Under the pieces are notes generated by a model. That model had not been told where the DNA came from, ran no database searches, and was given only the letters and a program-made list of their open reading frames with translations. The position numbers and the translations under genes are program-made. Source: Oceaniglobus indicus (lineage in GTDB: Bacteria; Pseudomonadota; Alphaproteobacteria; Rhodobacterales; Rhodobacteraceae). Taken from it: a DNA stretch of 64,000 bases. Positions 17,498-25,117 of this stretch are shown here, piece by piece; the first letter of the stretch is position 1, and every line of letters begins with the position of its first letter. Where the stretch lies: the NCBI RefSeq assembly GCF_002751875.1, contig NZ_NMZM01000002.1, forward strand, positions 124,001 to 188,000, in the 5' to 3' direction.

Positions 17498-18406
17498 ATG
17501 ACGACCCGCCGCCGTTTTCTTGCGATCAGCGCCGCCGCCATTGCCGTTCCGGGGATGGGCCGCGCCCAGCCGATCCATGTCTGGCAGGGCACCGCCCTTG
17601 GGGCGCGCGCCACCCTGCGCCTGGCCCATCCCGACGCGGCGGCGATCGGCGCCCGCGTCGGTGCCGAGATCTCGCGTCTCGAAGACATCTTCAGCCTGTA
17701 TCGCCCCGACAGCGCGCTGTCGCGGTTGAACCGCGATGGCCGGCTTGTCGCGCCACCATTCGAGCTGCTGGAATGCCTGTCGCTGGCCGGAAGCGTCCAT
17801 GCCGCCAGCGGCGGTCGGTTCGATCCCACCGTGCAACCGCTGTGGGCCGGGTATGCCGATGCCTCGGCCACGGGGGCGTTGCCCGGCACCGACACCATCG
17901 ACGACGCCCGTGCGCTGGCCGACTGGGGCGGTGTCACGCTGGGCGCCGACGCCATCACCCTGCGCCCGGGCATGGCGCTGACCCTGAACGGCATCGCCCA
18001 GGGGTTCATCGCCGACCGGATCGCCGCGTTCCTGTCGGCCGAAGGGCTGAGCGATATCCTGATCGACACCGGCGAGTTCCGCGCCCTCGGCAGTGCGCCG
18101 GGTGGCAAATCGTGGCAGGTCAAGCTGGCCGCGGGGGGCGAAGTGGCGCTGACGGCGCGGGCGCTCGCGACCTCGGCCCCCTTGGGCACGACGTTCGACG
18201 AAGCCGCACAGGTGGGGCATATCCTTGATCCGCGCACCGGGCGCCCCGCGCAGACACCCTGGCGCGAGATCACCGTCTCCGCCGACTCGGCCGCGCTTGC
18301 CGATGCTCTGTCGACGGCGGCCTGCCTGTTCGACACGCGCGCAGAGATCGATGCCTGCCTTGCCGGATTCCGCGACGCACGGCTGGAGAACATAACCGCG
18401 GCGTGA
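17498..18406 (+). CDS. nosX: NosX, ApbE-type FAD:protein FMN transferase
   Basis: A 302-residue periplasmic flavin transferase of the ApbE family that covalently attaches FMN to NosR. It starts with a Tat-like signal (TTRRRFLAIS), and shows the ApbE features EDIFSLYRPDSALSRLN, LTLNGIAQGFIADR and the late metal-binding region around GHILDPRTGRP and VSADSAALADAL. ATG at 17498 is used since an upstream extension would run into nosL. It begins 4 bp after nosL and is the last nos gene. Confidence 0.94.
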   Translation: MTTRRRFLAISAAAIAVPGMGRAQPIHVWQGTALGARATLRLAHPDAAAIGARVGAEISRLEDIFSLYRPDSALSRLNRDGRLVAPPFELLECLSLAGSVHAASGGRFDPTVQPLWAGYADASATGALPGTDTIDDARALADWGGVTLGADAITLRPGMALTLNGIAQGFIADRIAAFLSAEGLSDILIDTGEFRALGSAPGGKSWQVKLAAGGEVALTARALATSAPLGTTFDEAAQVGHILDPRTGRPAQTPWREITVSADSAALADALSTAACLFDTRAEIDACLAGFRDARLENITAA

Positions 18407-18511
18407 CGGGCGCCGCGGCACGCGGTCCGTGCTGCAACACCTGAATGCATATCGACCGACGCGCGCATTTTATGTCTTGAAATCGCGACCGCGTGAACCG
18501 AAGGATCGGCA

Positions 18512-19000
18512 ATGCGCAAGATCCTGACACAGCTGACCTTTGGTCTTTTCCTCTCCGCCATGCCCCTGTCGGCCGCCGAACTGGTGTATGGCATCGGCTC
18601 GGATGACGTCGATGGCCCCAAAAGCGGGACGCCGACGGCACTGTTCGAATACCACACCGACCCCTGGCGCGAATTTTCATGGGGCAGCGTGGCGGGCATG
18701 GCGGCGGTTCAGACCGACAGCGACCGCGACGTCTGGCTTGGCGTCGGAATTTCGTCGATCGTGAACCTTTCCCCCTCGTGGTTCATCGAGGGCAGTTTTG
18801 CGGCGGGCTATTACGACGGCGGCAACAACGGCAACGATCTGGGCGGCAAGCTGGAGTTTCGCACATTGGTCGGCACCGGTTACCGGTTCAACGACCGCCA
18901 CCGCCTGTCGGTCGCTGTCGATCACATATCGAACGGCGGCTTATCGAATCGCAATCCCGGGCGGAACTCCGTATTCCTGCGCTACGGCCTGTCTTTCTGA
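18512..19000 (+). CDS. Acyloxyacyl hydrolase, PagL-like lipid A 3-O-deacylase
   Basis: A 162-residue outer-membrane beta-barrel protein. A signal peptide ends at LSAA (about 22). The C-terminal part has the PagL signature VDHISNGGL with His138 and Ser140, the catalytic pair, followed by NRNPGRNSVFLRYGLSF, with a terminal Phe typical of outer membrane proteins. It would remove the 3-O acyl chain of lipid A and remodel the outer leaflet. It lies 105 bp after nosX and is probably an independent gene; no link to N2O reduction is implied. Confidence 0.85.
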   Translation: MRKILTQLTFGLFLSAMPLSAAELVYGIGSDDVDGPKSGTPTALFEYHTDPWREFSWGSVAGMAAVQTDSDRDVWLGVGISSIVNLSPSWFIEGSFAAGYYDGGNNGNDLGGKLEFRTLVGTGYRFNDRHRLSVAVDHISNGGLSNRNPGRNSVFLRYGLSF

Positions 19001-19085
19001 CAGGTCCGACATCTGATTTTCATCGCGTGGCGCCCGCGGCCCTGCGCGACACGATGCACGTATCGTGAGGAACAAGGATTGCGCC

Positions 19086-19961
19086 ATGGCGACCGACCCG
19101 ACCATCCAGATCGTGTTCCTGAAATGGGGAACGAAATACGGTCCCGAATACATCAACGGCATGGTCGACACGATCACGCGCACCGCGACACGTCCGGTTC
19201 GGTTTCTCTGTTTCACCGAAGATGCCACCGGGATGGATGAGCGTGTCGAAGCGCGGATGTTTCCCGATTTCGGTGTGCCCGTCACGTCCATGACCGGGCG
19301 GCGCGGCACGCTTTTGAAGATGGCGTTCTTCGATCGGGGACAGTTGGATCCCGATCGCCCCACCGTCTATATCGACCTGGACAGTTCGGTCATGGGCGAC
19401 ATCGTGCCGTTGGTGCAATGTCTTGAGCGGCATCGGGGTCTGTATCTGCTCAAGCGCCACGCGATTCCCCATTGGCGGTTCCGCGGCTTGGTCAGGCTGG
19501 TGGCACCGCACCGTTATTACCTGGGCAATACCGCCGTCATGGCGTTCTATCCCGGCGACTGGACGCAGATCGCCGATGGCTTCCGCAAGGATTTTCCGAA
19601 GTATCTGAACGATCCCGAATCGCTGGATCCGGCCACGCGCCGTCGCTATCTGGAAGGCAACGAACGCATCATATCGCACGCGGCGAAGGATGCATCGCGG
19701 GTGTTCCCGACCGACGTGGCCGTGAAGTTCACCCAAGGGTTCATGTCGCATTTCCTGTGGCTGGCCCGTCTTCGCAACCGGTTGCCGTGGGTCAAAGCGC
19801 GGCGCAGCCGGGTCAAGGTGATTTCCTATCACGGTGACAAGCTGAAACCGGCGAACCTGGTCGATGTGCAGCCCGGCGAGCTGATCACCTACAAGTCCTA
19901 CAAGACGATCTGGGATTATCCGGCCCTGTCCGCATACTGGCGCCGGGTGCTGGGCGCCTGA
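19086..19961 (+). CDS. Glycosyltransferase-like protein
   Basis: A 291-residue soluble protein resembling nucleotide-sugar-dependent (GT-A fold) transferases: an N-terminal strand IQIVFLKWGTKYGPEYIN, a DxD-like YIDLDSSVMGDI at about residues 96-107, and a mixed C-terminal domain. No membrane segment. ATG at 19086 is chosen with AAGGA at 19074-19078; a GTG seven codons earlier is possible. The acceptor and sugar are unknown; surface polysaccharide or LPS modification would suit the neighbouring PagL gene. Confidence 0.7.
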   Translation: MATDPTIQIVFLKWGTKYGPEYINGMVDTITRTATRPVRFLCFTEDATGMDERVEARMFPDFGVPVTSMTGRRGTLLKMAFFDRGQLDPDRPTVYIDLDSSVMGDIVPLVQCLERHRGLYLLKRHAIPHWRFRGLVRLVAPHRYYLGNTAVMAFYPGDWTQIADGFRKDFPKYLNDPESLDPATRRRYLEGNERIISHAAKDASRVFPTDVAVKFTQGFMSHFLWLARLRNRLPWVKARRSRVKVISYHGDKLKPANLVDVQPGELITYKSYKTIWDYPALSAYWRRVLGA

Positions 19962-20057
19962 GGGTCCGGAAGACCGACGGCGTCGCGCGGCGGGACCAAT
20001 CGACCCGGGCAGAGGCCCGAACCGCACTCCGTTTTCGCCCGCCGTCGTGCGGAACAG

Positions 20058-20086
20058 TTTCCGCTTTCACAAAACTGCGCTAACTA
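20058..20086 (+). promoter_or_regulatory. Possible promoter giving a leaderless antiporter mRNA
   Basis: TTTCCG, 17 bp, TAACTA. The implied start site (about 20093) coincides with the ATG of the antiporter gene, and no Shine-Dalgarno sequence is present before that ATG, so leaderless translation is plausible. Confidence 0.35.
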
Positions 20087-20092
20087 GCCACG

Positions 20093-22606
20093 ATGGACAT
20101 CGTTCTCATCACCACGGTCATCTCGTCGCTGTTCCTGGTCATCGGCGCGGCCGAGCCGTTGGCGGCGCGCCTTCGGCTGCCCTATACGGTGATCCTTGCC
20201 ATTCTCGGCATTCTCATCGGCACGGCGGCGCTGTTTTTCCTGCGCACGGACCTGACCGATGCCCTGAACCCCGTGGCCGAGGCGATCCTGGCACTTCCGA
20301 TCCGCTCGAACGTCTTTCTCTATGTGTTCCTGCCGACGCTCCTGTTCCAGGCGACGCTGGGGATGAGCCTGCGGCGGATGATGGATGACTGGGTGCCGAT
20401 CCTGGTGCTGGCGGTGGTTGCGGTGATCGTTGCCACGCTCAGCGTCGGCTATGCGCTGTCGTGGGTCAGCAGCCTGCCCTTGGCGGCCTGCCTGCTGATC
20501 GGCGCCATCGTCTCGACCACGGACCCGTCGGCCGTGGTTTCGATCTTCCGCTCGATTTCGGCGCCGCGCAGGCTGGCGCGGATCATCGAGGGCGAAAGCC
20601 TTTTGAACGACGCGGCGGCGATCGCGCTGTTCGGGTTGTTCATGGGGTTTGTCACCTTCGGCGGCGAGGATCCCAGCCTTGCCAATGCCCTGGGGCAATT
20701 CCCGATGCTGATCGCCGGCGGCGCGCTGACCGGCTGGCTGGCGGCGCGGATCGGCGTGTGGATCATGGCGCTTTTCGGGCGTCACGAACTGGCGCTGATT
20801 TCGGTTTCCGTGGCCCTGCCCTATCTGGCCTATATCGGCGCCGAACAGGCGGTCGGCGCATCGGGGGTCATTGCCGTCGTGGTGACTGGCCTGACCCTGA
20901 ACCTGACCGGCCCCGGCCGCCTGCCGCCAGAGGCCTGGATCAACCTGCGCGAAACATGGGATCTTCTGGCGCATTGGGCCGGTGCGTTGATCTTCATCCT
21001 GGCGGCGCTGCTGATTCCCCGGCTGCTGCAGGACGTCCGCATCGGTGACTTCATCCTGATCGGTGTCATCGTTCTGGCTGCGATCGCGGCGCGGGCCGTG
21101 ATCCTGTTCGGCCTGCTGCCGTTGATGACGCTCCTGCGGGTGTCGCCGGTGGTCGATCGTCCCTATCGCGCGGCGATCCTGTGGGGCGGGCTGCGCGGCG
21201 CCGTCACCCTGGCCCTGGCCCTGGCGGTGACCGAGAGCTTCCGCGTCCCGGACGAGGTGAAGCGGCTGGTCGGCATCCTGGCGACCGGTTTCACGCTGTT
21301 CACCCTGATCGTGCAGGGCACGACCCTGCGCACGGTCATCGGCTGGCTGGGACTGGACCGCCTGTCCCCGATCGACGAGGCGATGTCGCGCCAGGTCGTT
21401 GCCGTCGCCCTGCAAACCGTGCGCGAGGACGTGGCCCGCACCACGGACGACTATAACCTGACGCACGACATCGTCCGCTCCGAGGCCAAGGTGTTCGGTG
21501 AACGGCTGGATGACGCCGTAAAGACGGCCGAAAAGACCACCGATATCCTGGACCGCGACCGGATCACGCTGGGCCTGATCGCGCTTGCGGGGTTCGAGCG
21601 TGAAACGATTCTGGCCCGCGTGCGCGAACGCACGATTTCGGCCCGGATGGCCGAACAGATCCTGTCGGATGCCGACCGCCTGATCGAAGGCGCGCGCAAC
21701 GGCGGGCGCAGCGGGTATCAGCGCGCGGCCCGCCGCACGGTCGCCTATGGCAGGACGTTCCGGCTGGCCGTGTGGCTGCACAGCCGGCTGCATATGCCCA
21801 CGCCGCTGGCGCGGATGACCGCCGACCGGTTCGAACACCTGCTGTCACAACGCCTGATCATGCAGGATCTGGATTCCTTCATCGACGGGCGCATCCGCCG
21901 GATCCACGGGCGCCGGGTGGCGGACCTGCTGCACGAGTTGCTGGCGCGCCGCATCGACAGCGTCGAAACCGCGCTGGAGGGGCTGCGCCTGCAATATCCC
22001 GGCTATGCCGAGGAACTGGAACGTCGGTTCATCCGGCGCACGGCCCTGCGGCTGGAAGAACGCGAATACACCGCGATCCGCGACGACGGTCTGATCGGGG
22101 CCGAGGTCTATACCGCGCTGATGCAGGACCTGGGCCAGCGCCGCGCCGTCGCCGAGGCGCGCCCGCGTCTTGATATTGCCGTGCAACGGAAAGAACTCGT
22201 CCGGCAGTTTCCGCTGTTCGAGGGTCTCGACGAACGGGCGCGCCGGAAACTGGGCCGGGCCTTGCAGACCCGATATGTCGATGCCGGCAAGGTGGTGTTT
22301 CGCAAGGACAGCCCGGCCAAGAGCGTGTTCTTCATCGCGTCCGGCGCGGTCGAGTTGCAAAGCGCCGGTCAGACCTGGCGGTTGGGCCGGGGCGAGATGT
22401 TCGGCCAGATGGGTGTTCTGCTGAAGAAAGCACGCCGGATCGAGGTTCAGGCCATCGCGCCCTCGACCCTTCTTGTGCTGGACGAGGCGCGGTTCCGATC
22501 CCTGCTGGCGCGCAGTCCCGCGATGCGCAAGGCGGTGCGCAAAAGCGCGGAACAACGTGGCATCGATCCCGACCTCCTGTTTCCCGAAAAGGATCGCGCC
22601 GCCTGA
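20093..22606 (+). CDS. CPA1 cation:proton antiporter with C-terminal cyclic-nucleotide-binding-like domain
   Basis: An 837-residue protein. The first about 400 residues form a 12-13-helix CPA1 Na+/H+ exchanger domain with the motifs STTDPSAVV and GESLLNDAAAI that include the ion-binding Asp and Asn-Asp. A cytoplasmic helical region (about 430-690) follows. The tail (about 700-820) is a CAP-effector/cNMP-like beta-roll (FPLFEGLDERAR, KVVFRKDSPAKSVFFIASG, GRGEMFGQMGVL). The domain order is that of sNHE/NhaP-SOS1-like exchangers, so activity may be gated by a ligand. Physiological ion is not deducible. Confidence 0.9.
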   Translation: MDIVLITTVISSLFLVIGAAEPLAARLRLPYTVILAILGILIGTAALFFLRTDLTDALNPVAEAILALPIRSNVFLYVFLPTLLFQATLGMSLRRMMDDWVPILVLAVVAVIVATLSVGYALSWVSSLPLAACLLIGAIVSTTDPSAVVSIFRSISAPRRLARIIEGESLLNDAAAIALFGLFMGFVTFGGEDPSLANALGQFPMLIAGGALTGWLAARIGVWIMALFGRHELALISVSVALPYLAYIGAEQAVGASGVIAVVVTGLTLNLTGPGRLPPEAWINLRETWDLLAHWAGALIFILAALLIPRLLQDVRIGDFILIGVIVLAAIAARAVILFGLLPLMTLLRVSPVVDRPYRAAILWGGLRGAVTLALALAVTESFRVPDEVKRLVGILATGFTLFTLIVQGTTLRTVIGWLGLDRLSPIDEAMSRQVVAVALQTVREDVARTTDDYNLTHDIVRSEAKVFGERLDDAVKTAEKTTDILDRDRITLGLIALAGFERETILARVRERTISARMAEQILSDADRLIEGARNGGRSGYQRAARRTVAYGRTFRLAVWLHSRLHMPTPLARMTADRFEHLLSQRLIMQDLDSFIDGRIRRIHGRRVADLLHELLARRIDSVETALEGLRLQYPGYAEELERRFIRRTALRLEEREYTAIRDDGLIGAEVYTALMQDLGQRRAVAEARPRLDIAVQRKELVRQFPLFEGLDERARRKLGRALQTRYVDAGKVVFRKDSPAKSVFFIASGAVELQSAGQTWRLGRGEMFGQMGVLLKKARRIEVQAIAPSTLLVLDEARFRSLLARSPAMRKAVRKSAEQRGIDPDLLFPEKDRAA

Positions 22607-22621
22607 GCGCGCCATCGCACG

Positions 22622-23524
22622 CTATGGGTTGGCCAGTTGCTTGCGGCATCCGGCCAGCAGGAAGTCGATGAAAAGCCGGACCTTGTTGTCCTGCAACCGC
22701 CGGTGGGGATACAGGCAGCCGAAAAGAGAGGGCTCGGGCGGCGTTTCCGGCAGGATCTCGACAAGCGCGCCGCTTTTCAGATGCTCGGCGATCTCGAACC
22801 GGGGCTTGTTGATCACCCCGCGCCCGGCAAGCGCCCAAAGGGTCAGAACGTCGCCATCGTCGGAATCGTAACTGCCGGACACATCCAGGCGCATCGGGCC
22901 GCGGGCGGTCGTCAGGGTCCAGAACCATTCCGGCGATCTGGGAAAACGCAGCAACAGGCAATTGTGCCTGAGCAGATCGTCCGGCGTCTGCGGCACACCC
23001 CGTTTCGCAAGATAGGCGGGCGCGGCACACAGAACCCGCGGCGTATCCATGATCTTGCGCAGCTTCAGCGTCGAATCGGGCGGCCGCCCGACGAACAACG
23101 CGACATCCAGCCCATCCTCCAGCAGATCGACCTTGCGATCCGACAGGCGCAGACGCACCGACACCTCGGGATAGGCATCGACGAATTCGGGGATCAACGG
23201 CGCGACCAGGCGCTTGCCCACCCCCAGGGGGGCGGTGACATGGACAGTGCCGTGGGGATGGCGCGAAAAGTCGGAGATCGCGGCCTCGGCGTTTTCCAGC
23301 GATTGCACGACAAGCCGGGCATGGTCGTAGAACGCGTGCCCCACTTCGGTCGGGGTCAGCTTGCGGGTCGTGCGGTTGAACAGGCGCACGTCCAGGCGAC
23401 GCTCCAACTCCTTGATCCGGTTGCTGGCCACCGCGGGCGTCAGGCGCAGATCCCGCCCCCCTGCCGTGATGCTGCCAAGTTCGACAACCCGGACAAAGAC
23501 CTTCAGGCTTTCCAGATAGGGCAT
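22622..23524 (-). CDS. LysR-family transcriptional regulator
   Basis: A 300-residue LTTR with an N-terminal winged helix-turn-helix (MPYLESLKVFVRVVELGSIT, DLRLTPAVASNRIKELERRL) and a periplasmic-binding-protein-like effector domain. It resembles the CrgA-like subgroup. It is divergent from xdhA with 121 bp between starts. A T-N11-A palindrome lies in that gap, so it is a good candidate regulator of purine catabolism, though the effector is unknown. It is convergent with the antiporter gene, only 15 bp apart. Confidence 0.92.
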   Translation of the reverse strand: MPYLESLKVFVRVVELGSITAGGRDLRLTPAVASNRIKELERRLDVRLFNRTTRKLTPTEVGHAFYDHARLVVQSLENAEAAISDFSRHPHGTVHVTAPLGVGKRLVAPLIPEFVDAYPEVSVRLRLSDRKVDLLEDGLDVALFVGRPPDSTLKLRKIMDTPRVLCAAPAYLAKRGVPQTPDDLLRHNCLLLRFPRSPEWFWTLTTARGPMRLDVSGSYDSDDGDVLTLWALAGRGVINKPRFEIAEHLKSGALVEILPETPPEPSLFGCLYPHRRLQDNKVRLFIDFLLAGCRKQLANP

Positions 23525-23545
23525 GCGCGCCTCTTATTATATACG

Positions 23546-23562
23546 ATTCGTTGAAAGAGAAT
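23546..23562. promoter_or_regulatory. LysR-type binding site (T-N11-A)
   Basis: ATTC-N9-GAAT (ATTCGTTGAAAGAGAAT), a perfect dyad with the LTTR T-N11-A core. Its centre is about 58 bp upstream of the start predicted for xdhA and about 30 bp upstream of the LysR gene ATG, so it could serve both activation and autoregulation. Confidence 0.55.
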
Positions 23563-23576
23563 ACGCGACTGCGCGG

Positions 23577-23605
23577 TTCTTTGAACGCTTTCGATTCGGT
23601 ATGAT
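23577..23605 (+). promoter_or_regulatory. Possible xdhA promoter
   Basis: TTCTTT, 17-bp spacer, TATGAT; the weak -35 suits an activator-dependent promoter. The implied leader is about 34 nt and contains GGAGG before the xdhA ATG. Confidence 0.45.
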
Positions 23606-23645
23606 GCGCCGGCGCACCGGCCCGCGCCGCGCCCATGGAGGATAT

Positions 23646-25103
23646 ATGACAGCCAGATCCGAAATCCGTTTCGTCCTGAACGATCGCGACGTGTCGCTGG
23701 ACCGCGTCGGCGCCGCGGACACGCTGCTGGATTTCCTGCGGATCGAACGCCGCTTGACGGGCACCAAGGAAGGTTGCGCCGAAGGCGATTGCGGCGCCTG
23801 CACGGTGCTGGTGGGCCGCCTTCAGGATGGCACGTTGCGGTATGAACCGGTCAACGCCTGCATTCGCCTGCTGGCATCGCTGGATGGTTGTCACGTGGTG
23901 TCGATCGAATACCTGTCGGGGCCGGATGGCAAATTGCACCCGGTGCAACAGGCCATGGTCGATCACCACGGCAGCCAATGCGGCTTTTGCACGCCGGGGT
24001 TCGTCATGTCGCTCTATGCGTTGTGGATGGAAAACCCCGACCCCACCGAGATCCAGATTGAAACGGCGATCCAGGGCAACCTGTGCCGCTGCACGGGATA
24101 CCAGCCGATCGTCAAGGCCGCCCGCGCCGCAACCACGCTGGGCAGCCCCGTTGACGACGCGTTGACCCGCGAACGCGCGGCCATGACGAAGCGGCTGCAT
24201 GCCCTGCACGACGGCGCCCGGGTCGAGGTGTCGAAGGGAAACAGCCGGTGCATCCTGCCGGCGTCGGTCGATGATCTGGCGCAGGTGCTGTTAGAAGTGC
24301 CGGACGCCACGATGGTCGCCGGTGCCACCGATGTCGGGCTGTGGGTGACGAAGTTCCTGCGTGACATATCGCCGGTGGTGTTCCTCGGGCAACTGGACGG
24401 ATTGCGCAAGATCGAGGTGACGGACGACGCGATCCGGATCGGCGCGGGCGCCAGTTACACCGACAGCCGGGCGGCGCTGGTGGCGGATCATCCGCATCTC
24501 GGCCCGTTCTGGGACCGCATCGCCGGCTGGCAGATCCGCAGCATGGGCACCATCGGCGGCAACATCGCGAACGGATCGCCCATTGGCGACACCCCGCCGG
24601 TTCTGATCGCGCTGGGGGCCACCATCACCCTGCGCAAGGGCGACGCGCGGCGCACCCTGCCGATCGAGTCATTCTTCATCGACTACGGCAAGCAGGATCT
24701 GGACCAGGGCGAGTTCCTGGAAGGCATCACGGTGCCGCGTCCCATCGCCGGCGCCCGCCACGCCGCCTACAAGATTTCCAAACGCCGCGACGAAGACATC
24801 TCGTCCGTCTGCGCCGCGTTCAACGTGTTGGTCGAGAACAGCACGATCACCGCCGCCCGCATCGCCTTTGGCGGCATGGCGGCCACCCCGAAACGCGCGG
24901 CAAACGTCGAAGAGGCGCTGGTCGGTGCGGATTGGAGCGAGGCCGCGCTGATGCACGCGGCCACCCGCCTGGCCGATGATTTCAGCCCGCTGTCGGATTG
25001 GCGCGCCTCGTCCGAGTATCGCCTGCAAGTGTCGAAAAACCTGTTCCGCCGCTTCTGGCTGGAACAACAGGGCGGCTCTGCGCCCGTGCGGCTGAGCGCA
25101 TGA
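23646..25103 (+). CDS. xdhA: Xanthine dehydrogenase small subunit XdhA (2Fe-2S/FAD)
   Basis: A 485-residue subunit carrying both 2Fe-2S clusters and FAD. First cluster: Cys44, Cys49, Cys52 (GCAEGDCGAC) and Cys72; second: Cys112, Cys115, Cys147, Cys149 (CGFC and CRC). The FAD domain follows from about 190 (VAGATDVGLWVTKF, TIGGNIANGSPIGD). ATG at 23646 has a strong GGAGG eight bases upstream; an open frame further upstream overlaps the divergent promoter. With XdhB it oxidises hypoxanthine and xanthine to urate in the cytoplasm. Confidence 0.96.
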   Translation: MTARSEIRFVLNDRDVSLDRVGAADTLLDFLRIERRLTGTKEGCAEGDCGACTVLVGRLQDGTLRYEPVNACIRLLASLDGCHVVSIEYLSGPDGKLHPVQQAMVDHHGSQCGFCTPGFVMSLYALWMENPDPTEIQIETAIQGNLCRCTGYQPIVKAARAATTLGSPVDDALTRERAAMTKRLHALHDGARVEVSKGNSRCILPASVDDLAQVLLEVPDATMVAGATDVGLWVTKFLRDISPVVFLGQLDGLRKIEVTDDAIRIGAGASYTDSRAALVADHPHLGPFWDRIAGWQIRSMGTIGGNIANGSPIGDTPPVLIALGATITLRKGDARRTLPIESFFIDYGKQDLDQGEFLEGITVPRPIAGARHAAYKISKRRDEDISSVCAAFNVLVENSTITAARIAFGGMAATPKRAANVEEALVGADWSEAALMHAATRLADDFSPLSDWRASSEYRLQVSKNLFRRFWLEQQGGSAPVRLSA

Positions 25104-25117
25104 GGGAGGACATGGAA

